Assembly: GCF_963678635.1 (NCBI RefSeq)
Contig: NC_087068.1
Location: forward strand, 50,303,724-50,363,723
DNA from: Symsagittifera roscoffensis
Taxonomy: Eukaryota > Xenacoelomorpha > Acoela > Convolutidae
Direction: 5' to 3'
DNA: 60,000 bases
Positions 30,537-43,914 of this stretch are shown here, piece after piece. Each line of letters opens with the position of its first letter. Within the stretch, counting starts at the first letter, position 1. The notes under the pieces are model-generated. The model saw only the letters and a list, made by a program, of their open reading frames with translations. It was not told the DNA's origin and did no database searches. A program made the translations under genes and the position numbers.

Positions 30537-33500
30537 ATGAGTATTGTTTCCAATTTATCTAACAATTCTGATTATTATTTTGATACCGAGCTTAGTTTCA
30601 TTGATTATTTAGTAATTCTGTGGTATAAGTTTTACTTTTTATGCCTTGTCGTTGGCTTTTTTGCCAATATTTTTGTGTTATCGCATATTCTGGCAGACCG
30701 TTTGTACAAAAACACAAATTACTTTTTCATTCTTAATCTCGTTATTATCGATTTAACAGTGATAATCGGCATTACCATAATCAAAGAAATCATTCTAGCT
30801 GTATCAGTTGAAAATTACTTCATCCAATGCATTCCGCGGGCTTGCAATTTTGTGATCAATTTTACGGCCTCCAATTACATTTTACTGTTCCTGTGTTATG
30901 AAAAGTTCATTATTATCAATTACACCTTTTTGAAACAAACTTTTCTCAGGTTAATACTGGTAACACAATCTTGTTTAAAACTAATTCAAGTGCTGTTCAA
31001 ATAGTGAATATAGTTTGATTTTTGGACAGGGTTGGCAGAAAAAAAACAACTGGTGTTTAAAACATGTTTTAAACATTGTTTTAAACAGGCGTTTTTTTTC
31101 ACGTGTTTTTTTTTGTGTTTTTTTTCAAGTTTAGGTTTGAAATGGATTAACTTCACACATGCCTGCGTAGAAATTTGGAAGAATTTACTTGGTAAATTTC
31201 GTGATATTGGACCCGAAGCCAGAGAGTGGCTAGAAAAGTGTGAAACCCGCTACGATTCATTCTGATCTGAGGAACAAATTGGGACCAGAGAAAGTTGGGA
31301 AACTTGCTTTCTGCATGAGATTACTCAAAGATAATTGAATTATTTTTGTGCATTTTTTTTCTCTCGAGAATATAGAAAAAAAACACGTTTTGAAAAAAAA
31401 CAGTGTTTTAAACGTTTTTTTTGTTTTAAACGTTTTAAACGTTTTTTTTTCTAAAAAAAAACACTTTTTTGCCAACCCTGTTTTTGGATCTACCTAGCAA
31501 TCGCCCTCCCTTTGGTATCTACTTAAGAATTGCCACCCCTATTAATAAAAGCAGTAAATAGCACTAGAGCTTTATATTTAAAACTCGAATTTTGCTGCAA
31601 TCTGATTGGTCAAAAATGCGTTATTTTGATCTACTTAACAATTGCCCCTCCCCTTTCTTAAAAGGGGGGGGGGGGGGGGGCAATTGTTAAGTAGATCCAG
31701 ATTTTTTAATAGCCCATAAACTTTAATGGATTTTTTTTCGGTAAGCATGTAAATTTTTGTTAAATTTTTGAGCCATATAAATAGTTCAAATGATCCCGCC
31801 ACCAAAGTACCTGGCAGCCATACAATTCAACCATGTAAATGCTGTATTGCTCTAATTCAGCTTTAGAAAAATTTGTAACGACAAAATAAAAAAGGAACGA
31901 CTATAGAGAAAACAACTATAAAGACTATATCCGATTAAACGAATTATTTACATGTAAGTTTTCATTGTATTTTTGAACACCTATTCATAGTCTTTTCCGC
32001 TTCAATTCAAATTCATTGAAGCACTTAAATATTCACTTAAGATATAAACAAATACAACTCAACCTTTTCCATACGTTTGTTAATAGCTTCTACGAGCCTA
32101 ATGAAAAAAAAGCTTCGTTCCGATTCCTAAAACTTCATGAAAAAAGTTTAAGGAAAATTAAAACTTCTGAAATTTCTAAAAAGCCAAAAACAATTCTGAA
32201 GTTTTTTTCTTCATTTCAGCATGCGAGTCAAGGTCATCTTCACCCTCACAGTGTACAGTTTGACAGTGGCAGTGGCTCTGTTGAAGTTCCACACTATGGA
32301 TCCCAGAGGTAGGGACCGTTAACTATGGCCATATAGCCAAGAGCAGCTTTATTGGGGTCTCCCATTCACTCAGGAGTTTTACTCCCTCACTATCCAAAGT
32401 GTCCTGCTTTTGGAACTATTTTACGACATCTAATTTTCGGTCCAAGAATCATCTAATTTTCGGAACAAGAATAGTCGGTTGCTGTGCAAGTAGCGCAAAA
32501 TTTTCCGACCGAACTGATTTAAGAAAAAAAAATTAAAAACAAATTTTTTAAAATCAAAAACAGAAATTAAAAACTTTTTGCAAGCTAATTTTTGGGCTCT
32601 TTTTCCTTCCCCCCCCCACCTGCAAATTTTTATATTTGAAGTTACTGTTCGCTTCTTCCGATTGTCATGAAAATTGACATGCAGACTAATTAGGCCATGA
32701 CAAACATATTTGGTCTTCATAATTAACCTTGAAAAACCACTCGTTAGAGCATAAAATTCATGTTTGAGTGAGGTGGGGGGAAAAGGAAAAAGAGCCAATT
32801 TTTGCGACTCAAGACTTTCAAGGTTCTCTGCGTTTATAATATGTGTTTTTGTTCATGGGACAACTGAGACAACTCATGGGGGGGCAAAAATTACTCTAGT
32901 TTTATCATTATGGGGTGGGGCAATACTTTGCTGGGGGGGGGGGGGGGGGGGGGAGTGAGGAAAACTTCTTTTCTTTTTCAGGGATAACTGGTTTGGTGGT
33001 AGTGACTTTGTATTACGGAGAGGGCTAGGAGAGGGGGGGGGGGGGGGGAGGTGTTGGAGTTTGCTGACGACTATAATGGGACGCATTTTCCGTTTTTTTT
33101 TCTGTTATGCGGCCCAAGATTACCAAAACCTTGATTGAGCAAAAATGCTTCAAATGAGGCTTCAGATTTTGTATGGTATTAATCAATTTGAACCAATCCG
33201 ATTCAAGCATAGTGATGAGTTTTCACAACACCACAACGATGGGTCTTGTGCCGTATAAAAAGAGCCAAACTTCTTTTTCTTTCAGGGGGCAACTGATGCA
33301 ACTGGTCTGATATGCTACTGTTTTAGTACTATCTGTTTTTTTCTGCAGTTGACAACAGTTTTGTAGTAGTGATTTTGTGTTGCGGAATGGGCAAAGGGTG
33401 AAGTTGTATTACGGAGGGGGTTAAGGGGAGAGGTTGGAATTCCGTACCTTTCTGTGGAACGGCTTGGGGGGGCGGGGGGGGGCTGAGGATGTTAACTTGG

Positions 33501-36500
33501 TTCTAAGTTGGGATTTTTCAGCCAATCAGAATCGAGCATTTTACATGCAGCGCTTAGCAAATTTAATTTAAATTAAGCGTTGGGGTGGAGGATCTTAACT
33601 TGGTCTATTTGGGGGGGGGGGGGGGGGGATGTGATTCCTTCCTGTTGTTTTTGTTCAGGTGACAACTGGTGCACTTGATCCCTTCCTGTTGTTTTTGTTC
33701 AGTTGACAACTGGTGCACTTGATCCCTTCCTGTTGTTTTTGTTCAGGTGACAACTGGTGCACTTTTGCGTACCCGGTGGTGTCGGAGTGGGTGTCTGACT
33801 TGTTGGACATGTTTGTCTTCTTCGCCACTCCAATCCTCATCCAGTTCCTTCTCTATCTCTACACCTTCTACAGTGCAAAGCGGGTGAGTGGACATTACAC
33901 AAAGGTAATAGCAGCCAATCAAAACTACAAATGTTGTCAGCCAATCAGAATCCAGTGTTCATATATTCATAGGAAATAAGCGATAAAATCAGTCATTCTC
34001 GGACAGTTTAAAAGGAGTTGATTGGCTGAGAATTTTGGCGGATTTGATCTTCTGCGCATGAGAATAGCCCTCCTCTTCTGGTATATATGTGATTCATTAT
34101 AACCCCATAACCAATATTTTTTGGGTTTTAGCTCCTATTTAAATATCATTTTTTTTGAAATAACAGCTAGACCGGAATGGAAGCTTAAAAAAAGTACCGA
34201 AACTTAAGGTTTCACTGCCAAAAGGATCATGTATGCGTAAGGCTATATAAGCAACAAAAAATTGACGCTTTATTAAAGGGACTCCTATTTGAAAGAAAAC
34301 AAAACTGCTCATATTCTGGCGAAGCCCTGATTGTTCTTCTAAGGTCTATGTAGTTTTCATTTTAAATGCTTTTTTTGAGGATTTCTTAAATGAAAATCAT
34401 TCCCTCACACGCTATGTAAAGTTCACCACGTCAAGTTTTTTTGCATAACGTTATTAAGGTAGCTCAGGACAACGATAACTTTTGGCTGATTCAAGTTCTG
34501 TCAAAAATAGCTTGTTAAAGCGACGAAAATTGTCTGAGGAAAAAATACTCCGTGCACAAGTACTCGCTCGCATTTTTTGAAGGTCAGAAAAACAATACTG
34601 CTCGTATCAAGACGAAGTATTTAATATTCAGACTGCTCTCTATGGTCAATCAAAAGTTTTTTATTTGAAAATATTTAAAAAAAATAGTTTTTTATACGTT
34701 TTTACTGACTCGTTTTATCCCCACAAGCTATGTAAACCACAAAAAGACAAGTTTTGCGTAGGTATACATATTATTAAGAGCAAACTGATTGCTGTAGTGT
34801 AGTTTGAATTTATTTAATTTGCCGCCTACTCTTTTATGGGCGAATTATCTTGCGCGTTAATTATCCCAATTCGAATTATGGTTGTCAAAGTTGACCTAAA
34901 GTCAAACCCCTACAGTTATTTTGGAAAAAAACCACAGGTGAAAAAATTTTACTTAAATTTGCGAGCTCTAGGTATCATAATTTTTCAGACTGATTATAAA
35001 AATTTAGTCGATAATTATTTGCTAAAAAGCAAAAATTTATCTGAAAAAAAGCAGCCTGAGCAAAAATATCCGTCATTTTTTAAATAAAAATTGGAGTAAA
35101 AAGAGAAAAAAAGAAAAATAGCAAAAAGGAAAGAAAAACGAAAGAACATATTTTCTTCTTCAAATCTAAAAATATGACAAGATATGCAATGATCAAAGGT
35201 TTTAAGTAAACCATCAAAAAAATGGTCTGCTAGACATCAGAAAACGTTCTCACAAAAAATTTTCTTTTATCAACACAAAGACTTGAATGAACCGAGTGCC
35301 TCTTAGTGCCACCAAGTGTAAAGCCGCCCCTTCAACCAAAGTCATTAAATGAGTACTCAAAATTGCCTTTTTTTTAACCGTTGACAATTGATTTTAGAAT
35401 GGTCTCTGAGCTTAACAACTCCTTGCATAGTTTCCTGGCACAAACGAAAAGAAGAAAAAAAGCGCGTACCAATTTCTCTAAATATGCTACAACCGTATCT
35501 TCGAAACTCCAAAAAAAGCTTGCTTAAAGTTATATATTGCAGTTCAAGGAAAAATATTTTGTAAAAAAAATTGAAAAAAAAGTATTTTGCTATGTATACT
35601 GAAAAGAAAAAATTTCAGACCAGTTTTTCTCGTCGTTTGTGAAAATAGTTTTTGGGAACCTAATAGCAGCCAAAAGCTTTTGACAAACCAAGACAGCCAA
35701 GACCATGACAGTATATTTTGTACTTCACAGTTTTTTGAGGTGATAACAAACGGGTTGAAAACACCAGCCAAAACACATAATTCAAGATTTTCCATGATCT
35801 TGGAAAGACTTTACAAGATCGATAAACTGGGATATGGCTGTTTCCACTAGCAAAAGTGGGACAAATTGTTGAGTTTCTAAAAAAATTAAATGGGGTGTTT
35901 AATAGGTGTCAGGACAAAAGATACCATACCAAAAGCTTCCATGATCAACCGCTTAATTTTCAGTTCTCAAGTTCTTTGTTATTTTATTATGGTATCTTAT
36001 GTCATGGGCGATTTTAGAACGAGGTATCTTTTGGAATGGTATTTTATTAATTGGGATCTTTAGGCAAGGGATCTTTTGTCATGTAACCGTTTAATATATC
36101 CACTGAAAAATCTTGAAAAATTGAAAAGTGTCTCAATCTGAAAACAAATACATGCAGCGAATGTTTTACCCTAAATTTTGTTGCTGACAATTGGCGCAAA
36201 TAGCTTGGTAGAAATTAAGTAGAAATTAAGCTACTTTATCATTAAAACGCTGGTACGTTTTTTCATCCTGCTCAAAAAACGAAAAACAATCAAAAAACGT
36301 TTAAAACATTCAAAACATTATTCAACATTCAAAAAATTGAAGCAAATTAGAATATCGAAATCATACGTTCCTAGATGCAAGAAATGTCCCATCGTGCTTA
36401 TCTTGTATTTCTATCAAACAAAAACGTCAGAAGAATCGAAGGGCAGTTAAAATATTCACGGTTTCGCTGCCAGATTCCAGCAGCCATACAGTCATGATTT

Positions 36501-39500
36501 TTGATGAAAGTAACGGAAATTATCAGCCTGGGGTTTTTTATCTTTGGGAGGGGGGTTACAACCGGGGGTTACAACTAGTTTTATTGTCTGTACTGCTTTG
36601 TTTTATTACTAATATAAATATTTTGACCAGCTCACAGCGAGTCTCAATCGTCCGCTGCAGGCGGGACTGTTGTTGTCGTCGTCAGCTGCAGCGACCAACA
36701 ACATCACATCATCATCCGCAATTACACACAATATCAACACAGTCAACCCCTCATCATCCGCAGGCTATCAACTCACTCTAGCCCAGCCGAACCCCACCGA
36801 TGCCAATTCAGGTACTTAAACACAACATGCGTTTATATTTTTCTCTTTTACAGTGTTGCTTCCAACTCCCCGTAAAATTACAATATACCCCGTTGTCCAA
36901 AATTTATTCATATTGCAATTTTTCTTAGTCAATTGATTGAAATCCGTTCCTTTTGTTTTACACTGACGTTCTTAGCTTAGACTGGTTAAAGCCAAAGTCT
37001 TTTTTATATCACTCAGTCAATAAAATTTCAGTGAAGTTCAAATTCTAGACTCTCTACGAGTGTTTTTGTAGTAAGGGCAAATGGAATAATCCGATAGTTC
37101 ATAGGAGATCGACTATGGTGTCATACTAAAGCGCAAATCAGTCTTGATTTGGATTCCAACAAAAATCAGTATGGTTCTATCCTTTCAAAAAAACTGGTAC
37201 ATTTTGTTTGTCCGTATCAGTTTACCGTTTGGGGATTAGATGAGGTTCCGAGTTTCGTCGCCGCGGGAACATTTCGGCAGTCGATGAAAAACGGTAATTT
37301 GCAATGCTCTAGCATAATCTTATAAAATAACTTTAGAGTATGTATTTAGGCGAGAAAATTATACGTATACAGTTAGTTTATGAAACTGCTGCTACAGCCA
37401 AACTCACCAAGAATCATGCAAAAAAAGCTAAAAAGCTTATCGAGACATGACGCTGAACAACCAGGAGATAAATTACGAGATAACATCGAACTTGAACCTA
37501 GCGAATCAAAAAACCAGTCTATTACATCGGCGTTATCTTTGGAAAACAAAATTACATTAGATGATGCTCTGTCAACTGTTTAAACTACCTGGTATCAAAT
37601 TATTCGATTGCTAAAAAGTTAGCATTTAAGGGAAATATTCTGCCATTACCGCTCAGTTATTTGTATTGATACTTTAAAGTTAGGCAATGTTTCAAGTACA
37701 GAATCTTGCGTAGTTTGTCCCATTTTCAGTGACTCCAAGTGAAAAATATTCAGAGGGTTTTTGCTAAATTGTTTAATTGTTTTGAATTTTCTGTAAAAAC
37801 TAGTCTGATGTGTAAATTGATGACAGTCTTTATGTTATTTGCATGCAAGACATTTTGCGTTTAAAACATTTTTTTTTCAAAAAAAAAACGCTTTGGTCCC
37901 ACAAAATTTTTTTCTAAAAGACTTTTTGTGGTCGAGCCATGCAAATAATGATTCATACGATTTTATTAATTTTGCATAGCACTTGCAAAAATTCAAAATT
38001 TCAGATTTTGAGACAAAAGACTCCTCTACCCATGAGTAGCAAACCATTTTAATGAGCTATTTTACCGCAAACGTAATCATTACGGTTTTCAAATTTGCTC
38101 TGTTTGTTGAACTGTATTCCTAGATACTTGAATTCAGAAAACTCAGAAATCAAACTGTTCCCTAAATTTTCCTTGTTTCACGGAATTTCTTGTGTTGAAT
38201 TTCTTGTCTTGAACTTACAGAGAGAAATTTAAAGTCAGAGATCTTTGGGTTCAAAGAACTGTATAGTCTCGATATGTACAAATAAAGCGAAAGAGAGATA
38301 CAGAAACTTCGCAGGTAATCCGGTGGAACATTTTCGAAAACTGTCGCAGATTTTTTTGACCCCGCTTTGACAAAGTTTTGACAACTCAACAAAGTGCCGC
38401 AATCTAAATTTTAATTAGAAAACGTAAACCGTATATGATATTTCAAAATAAAAGTGTACTTTCTACAACCCACACTCTAAAAAGCTCTGTTCTAATACTT
38501 AATTCAATTGATCAGCTGGAGGGGCAAGTGGGGGGTGCAATAGTAACAATCAGCAGAATCAGAATCAGAACCAGCAGCCGACTCCATCAGTGTACCGACC
38601 CAGCAGACCGAGACAGCAGCCGCAGCTGAAGATAGCCAAGATGTGTCTGGTGGCAACTGCTGTCCGATTCCTCCTCTGGCTGCCATATGTGATCCACCTG
38701 GTCCGACTGTCCATCCGACAGGCCACTGGACTGGCTCGAGAGGGGGACGTAAGTCATTATAATAATTAATAATTTCGTTTTAAAAGCAAACAGACTGTTA
38801 TATTTACACATTTTCAAGATGCGAACAGAGTATTATTAGTAAAACAACTCACAAAAATGAAAAATTCCATCTTGGAGAACGCTAAAAAGGCCAGTTGGCT
38901 GCCTATTATTGTTATCGCTATGTTTTTTTTCCATAGATAGGCACTCGATAGGCCTTTTTGGTGTTGTTCCACCAAAATGGGTTTTGTTATTTTTTATTTA
39001 GAGTATTCGAGTGTGTTTCAGTTTTTTTTCCACGCAAAATCAGGTACCACAAATAATCATGGGAATGGGTCGAGTGATATACCAAATCGAAACCCTTTCA
39101 GTCGTGATTCAAACGACATTAGAAAGTTTTCAACAAAATTTTCTCAGTTTCGAGAAAAAGTGGTTTAAATTTTAGTTTTTTACTTGAATTTTGAGCAAAT
39201 AGGGCGAGCGAGCAGGCTTAGAACAGCCTATTTATGCTTAACTTAAGCGCTGAAAATTAAGCTTGTAGCAAGTAAAATTAAGTTGCAAGCAAAAACTTCA
39301 AAAAATTTCAATAAAATTTCTGCAAAAGAAATCGAAATTTTTTTAAATTATCTTTTGATTTGCTTGTTCTTCTAGTCATTTTTCTACAAAATTTTTTGTC
39401 CAAATGACTGTCGAATATGCCTAATTTATAGTTTTTTCGTCAGATCCTTTTATCACACCGAGTAGAAAACAACACTAATTTGAAAAAAAAAATTTTTTTT

Positions 39501-40512
39501 TGTGGTTTTTAAAAGACTATGGTCGGAATATTCTGTGTTAATTGCAATGTAACCGGCTACTCTTGTTTTTGTGTTTCTGTTTGCTTAGTTCTTTAAATTC
39601 TTATTGTTTTTTGATTGTTTTGTTTTTTGTCCAATCACACGAAATTGGTTGTTCCAAGTACGAATAGGGAATTTAATAAAATATATACTTTCTTTGTCAT
39701 GATTAACCCCCACTTTTATCGCAATCAGGAGAAATAGACATAAAATTGCTCTGTTTCAGCGTTCTCGCGGGGAGAAAATAGTGGACATGTTTCTTCCCGA
39801 TCTCACTATCATCGCATCCTGTACCAACCCGATAGTTTTCATCGCCATGTCTCCCCCGCTCAAACGTCGGCTAGCCGCGCTTTGTGGCACAATCCGCCAG
39901 TACTGCTGCTGTTGCTGTCCCGTCCTTCGCTCGTGCTGCTGTGGCGAAAGCACTTCAGGCGTCCCGGGTGCCAACGACGAAGGAGTCGCGGTGAGTCCTA
40001 TATCTCAGCCCCCCAGTGGCCCGATATATGGTAATGGCGCTGCGGGGAAGTTAGCGTCCAAGGGGCAGAACATCGGCGACAATGCGAACCCAAGAAACAC
40101 GAGAGGTATATATGGTCGAATCCGACGACAAGACACGACGTCCACCGAAGCTTCTCGCTTCTCGTCCGATACTGAATCAACATTTTCGGACCGTTCAGCG
40201 AAAAACATGGTAGTTCCGAACGCCGAGTTGCAAACAATCCGAGAGGTGTCGGCTTCTCCCGAAACAATCGGCAAGCACCGACCAAGAGCCGAAACGCGAG
40301 GAGCTGGAGACGGCGAGATTCGAACCGGGGTTGAAAGCGATAGACAATCAGAAAATGGAGAAAGTGCGATGGATAAAAATCAGAGCAAATCTCAAAATGG
40401 AACAGAAATCCGAGAAAATATCAAGGCCGAAACCGGTATTCCGTCGGAGGAACAACCGAATGACGACGATTGCGAAACAGAGCACGACGATAATCGTACA
40501 ACCTATGTTTAG
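30537..40512 (+). CDS. Class A (rhodopsin-like) G protein-coupled receptor, six exons
   Basis: Exons inferred: 30537-30949, 32220-32308, 33747-33883, 36631-36811, 38516-38748 and 39760-40512. All introns are GT-AG, phases fit throughout, and the total is 602 codons with the stop. Exon 1 encodes TM1 (GFFANIFVL), TM2 (NLVIIDLTV, with the conserved Asp) and TM3 (CIPRACNFVINF...). Exon 2 is TM4; exon 3 has the loop-2 cysteine (NWCTFAYP) and TM5; exon 4 and most of exon 5 are a low-complexity third loop; exon 5 ends in TM6 (FLLWLPYVIHLV); exon 6 has TM7 (NPIVF, a variant of NPxxY), a cysteine cluster and a 200-residue polar tail. The usual DRY after TM3 is EKF. The last residues, TYV, fit a class I PDZ ligand. 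The long third loop and TM5-TM6 look amine-receptor-like, but the ligand is unknown. Confidence 0.85.
31027..31480. mobile_element. hAT-type MITE in GPCR intron 1
   Basis: The ends CAGGGTTGGCA and TGCCAACCCTG are perfect inverted repeats and are flanked by an exact 8-bp duplication, TTTTTGGA, at 31019-31026 and 31481-31488. Palindromic TTTTAAAA-type motifs (GTTTTAAAC) are repeated near both ends. It encodes no transposase. The 8-bp duplication and CAGGG terminus fit hAT. Confidence 0.88.
31628..31697. repeat. Hairpin with 17-bp arms and a G-run
   Basis: GATCTACTTAACAATTG and its exact complement frame a C-rich stretch and a run of about 17 G. A diverged copy of one arm lies just upstream at about 31486-31540. 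It looks like a palindromic repeat unit. Confidence 0.7.
32309..33746 (+). other. GPCR intron 2, built from repeated acceptor-like sequence
   Basis: The intron ends in three near-identical 44-bp units that each contain the splice acceptor and the first bases of exon 3. Diverged T-rich/CAG/GACAACTG phrases occur further up at about 32843-32876, 32972-33005, 33271-33316 and 33341-33375. Long G-runs occur at about 32933-32953, 33034-33049 and 33611-33628 and may be mis-sized in the assembly. Confidence 0.7.
33633..33764 (+). repeat. Three tandem 44-bp units spanning the exon 3 acceptor
   Basis: Units at 33633-33676, 33677-33720 and 33721-33764 are nearly identical. Each has TTTTTGTTCAG followed by the exon 3 start. 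Use of the first or second AG (33658, 33702) leads to a TGA after six codons; only the third (33746) keeps the receptor frame. Confidence 0.88.
33884..36630 (+). other. GPCR intron 3
   Basis: 2.7 kb with no gene. It contains fragments of a dispersed family marked by CTCGTATCAAGACGAAG (about 34594) and GCGCGTTAATTATCCC (about 34852), also seen at 41.3-42.9 kb and 50.6-53.6 kb. Confidence 0.5.
36812..38515 (+). other. GPCR intron 4
   Basis: 1.7 kb with no supported gene. A 67-codon frame at 37380-37583 has no domain and is probably chance. Confidence 0.5.
38749..39759 (+). other. GPCR intron 5
   Basis: 1.0 kb, AT-rich, donor GTAAGT and acceptor ctctgtttcag. Nothing else is recognised. Confidence 0.55.
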
Positions 40513-40725
40513 TGTGATTTTTATCCTAATTTCTCATAAAAATCTATACGAAAATAATTATATTATAGATGTCGAATTCCAAAAAAGAATTACTACTAGA
40601 TTTAGTTTTCTCTGTTTTCATCATATTTATCAAATAATTTTAATTAGTCCAAATATTTATTGAATATTCCATTTTGATGCCCAAATTTGTGAAATTTTCT
40701 GAATTTGTATGCTTTGCTTATATCA

Positions 40726-40731
40726 AATAAA
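40726..40731 (+). terminator. Candidate poly(A) signal of the GPCR gene
   Basis: AATAAA lies 214 nt after the stop codon in AT-rich sequence. Confidence 0.5.
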
Positions 40732-41264
40732 ATCGCTTTAATTTTAAATGAAAAATTTTGCTATCTGACTTCATTCTAAATGTTGCATTAAGTTGATGTC
40801 TAATTGAAATTGATATAAGATGCTCCTTTTTTCAAAATAAAAGCACCCATAGCCAATAGAAATTTTGAATTTTCTCACCCGCGCGCTCCCTTTCCTCTTC
40901 GCAACTCAGCATTACATACATATCAACTTATCATGTAACTTTTCTAAGTGCTGCTGCCAACATTTTTTCATACTGATTGCTTAATCAAAATGTGGCTTGT
41001 GAAATATCAAAAATTGTGAGGGGACAGAAAAATGATCAAATCAGGCAATTTATATTCGAACTTTTTAAAAAAATTGACGAATTTTGCGGATTTTGCGTGT
41101 TTTTGCAAATTCCTGCTGGCCAAAAGCTTTTCGATCGCGTTGAAAAAATGTCAAGAAATATTTGAAAACTGAACCGACTTAACTCATAAAACGCTTAAAA
41201 TGGTCAAAAAGGATGAGAACGCCTTTTTTAGAATGTTAAAACATCCGCTCGGCCGTTAGTTCTT

Positions 41265-42925
41265 GTATAGCATTAAATTAACGTCAATCATTTTCGTATC
41301 TTTTTTTTACTATCACGCTATTTGAGTGACTGTGAACAACCGCAGTGTACTGGATTTCCGGTTTCTGCGTTGCAATGAATTCTCAAAAATTTTTGCCATT
41401 TCACAACAAGTTTTGTGTTCCGACTATTTTCGAAGAAAATGACGGAGTATTTGTGCTCGGGGTGTTTTTTTTCTCGAGGCAAACTTCGCCTTTTTAACAA
41501 GCTACTGTTGACAATTTTTTTCAAAATAATTCAAAAGATATTGTTGCCTTGAGCTCAAATTTAAAAACATACTCACCTGTGATCATTTTATGTTAAGTCA
41601 TTTAACGCGCGATATGTGTCGTCCCATTAACGCATAAGCTGAGATCAGGGGTCCGAAAAATTAATTGGAGTCCAATTGTTTGGCAATTACTTGGTTCAAC
41701 TACTTGATTAACCGGCGTTCACCAATTATTTAATTGATTGGTGAACAATCAATTAATTGCAATCATTGGAGTTTACGAAATGGAGCGGAATGAATCTCGC
41801 TATTCAACAAATAATTGCTGCAGAAAAGCAGCAACTAACATGACGCAATTTTTCTGTGCGCCAACAAGCAATTTTGAAACGAGGAGTAAGTTGCCAGCAT
41901 CACCGCATGAAATTTTTTCTGAGTTAGTTATTTAAAACAGACAGTTTTAGGTGTTTACAATTATTTAACGGAAAAAAAACATAGTTTGTGTTCGTAAATA
42001 CGATTGAATTCTTGTTTTACCATTCTTTCTTTCTTCTAAAATAAATGCAAATCAGTTGCAATTATTAGCAAAAATTGATTGGTCTTGGTGCCCAGTTACA
42101 ATTAATTGATTGGTACACCAAATTACTGATTATTCTTTCTCCAATAAAATTTTTGGAACCCCTGGCTGAGATTCAATCTCTCTTAGAAATTGTTCCAAAT
42201 TCAACTGAGGCAATTCATTCTATTTTTATTTCACTATAAGCAAAAGAAATCACCTTTACACTTGAAATTGTCGAGGTCCAAACATCACATCATAAACCAC
42301 AGCAGTTTACGCAAAACTGATTCAAAGCAAGCTCTCACAGAACCGGTGTTTGTCTATGAGACAAATTGTTCCTTTTGTTTTTCAGAACGAATCAAATGAG
42401 AACTCTTTTTTAGTATGTTAAAAGATGACATTGCGGGTGACTCGAACCTACGCTGGAAGGGTCTATTTAATTTTTGGTACATTAGCTTAGGTCGCTCGTC
42501 AATTAGTTGCTGTATAGCCTTTATTTAACGTCAATTAATTCGTTTTTTTTTACTTTCGCGCTACTTGAGTGACTGTGAACAACCGCAGTATAATGGCTTT
42601 ATGGTTTCTGCATTGCAATTAATACTCAAAAATGTTTGCTAGAATTTTTTTGCCCTTGAACACTTTGTTCCAACTATATCCAAAGGAAACGACGGAGTAT
42701 TTTTGCCCGAGTGGTTTTTTCTACAGAACAACTTCGACTCTCTAACAAGCAGCTTTTGACAAATTTAAACATCATCCGAAAGGTATTATTGAACTGAGCT
42801 CAAATTTAAAAACATATTCACCTGTGATCATTTTATCATTTGGAGAAGGCCAATTTGGCCAAGTTAGGTCAATTAACGCGCGATATATTTCGTCCTATTA
42901 ACGCATAAGCGGAGATTCAATCCAT
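41265..42925. repeat. Pair of diverged dispersed repeats
   Basis: The two copies run in the same direction about 1.25 kb apart (about 41265-41660 and 42505-42925). Related fragments occur at about 34830-34860, 50880-51240 (opposite orientation) and 53080-53290. No coding capacity is seen. Confidence 0.6.
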
Positions 42926-43914
42926 CTTAGAAATTTTTCCAAATTGAACTCAGGCAATTCGGTATATTTAATGTTTCGCTTAAATCAAAAAAGAATCACT
43001 TTATTCTTTAATTTGCGCGTGTTGAGATGAATTTAAAAAAAAACTGAATCCATGGACCTTAAAATGTAAGCGGAACATTCAAGGTTCGTCCTGATACAAG
43101 CGGTCGTGTTCACTTTCAAAGGCAACTTGAGGAGCCCAGCTGCGAAACCAAAACAAGACTCAATTAAGAGTTTCAACGAGGAAACGCTGCAGAATTCTGT
43201 GACGTTCTGCGAACTTTTTTAAATAGCCAAAACAAGTTTGCTTTTATGAATTTCGTAGTCGAAAACAATTGCCTTCATTTTCTGTAAAAATCATTTGTTA
43301 TTGAATTCTAAAGACAGAAGTTCAAAAAACATTTAAAGTTTTTTTAGTCGAAATATGGGTCCGGGTGGGTACAGTTCTGTTTTCATTATCGATGCTGATT
43401 TTGCTGCTGTCATTTCAAGTAGGTTTCTCAATAACAAAAACTTTACATAGTCCAAAATCAGCCGTACATAGTTTTTATAAAATGATTTCAAAAAATTAAA
43501 ACAACTAGATAACATCAAATGATTGCAATGAAAGTACATGTTCAGTGAGCTTCTTTTGCATATGATTGACATATGTTTGGTTTTGGTGAAAAATTTCGAT
43601 AAAAATATTGAATGGAAATCAATGGTTTTGGTTCAATCTTTTGTATTTGTTTACTCGTTAATTTGAGCAATTTTGCGCAGACAAATTTAAATAATTTTTC
43701 AAACAAATTTAAATGGCAAAAATTCGAGAATAGCTGCCGAAAGAAGGGGCCTTTTGCTGCATGTTTGGTCTTTTTTGAAACGTTTCGACCCAAAAAAAGC
43801 AGACCAAAACTTTCTATTAAAAATTTTATAGCGCAAAAACGGCTTTGAGTCGCAGAAAAAAAGCTTTGTTCAATAAAATGACACAATCTGGATTGTGGTG
43901 GGGATATGATACGA

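Noticed and set aside
37380-37583. 67-codon frame in GPCR intron 4 as an extra exon
   Set aside because: Exons 4 and 5 already join in phase without it, and it has no receptor features.
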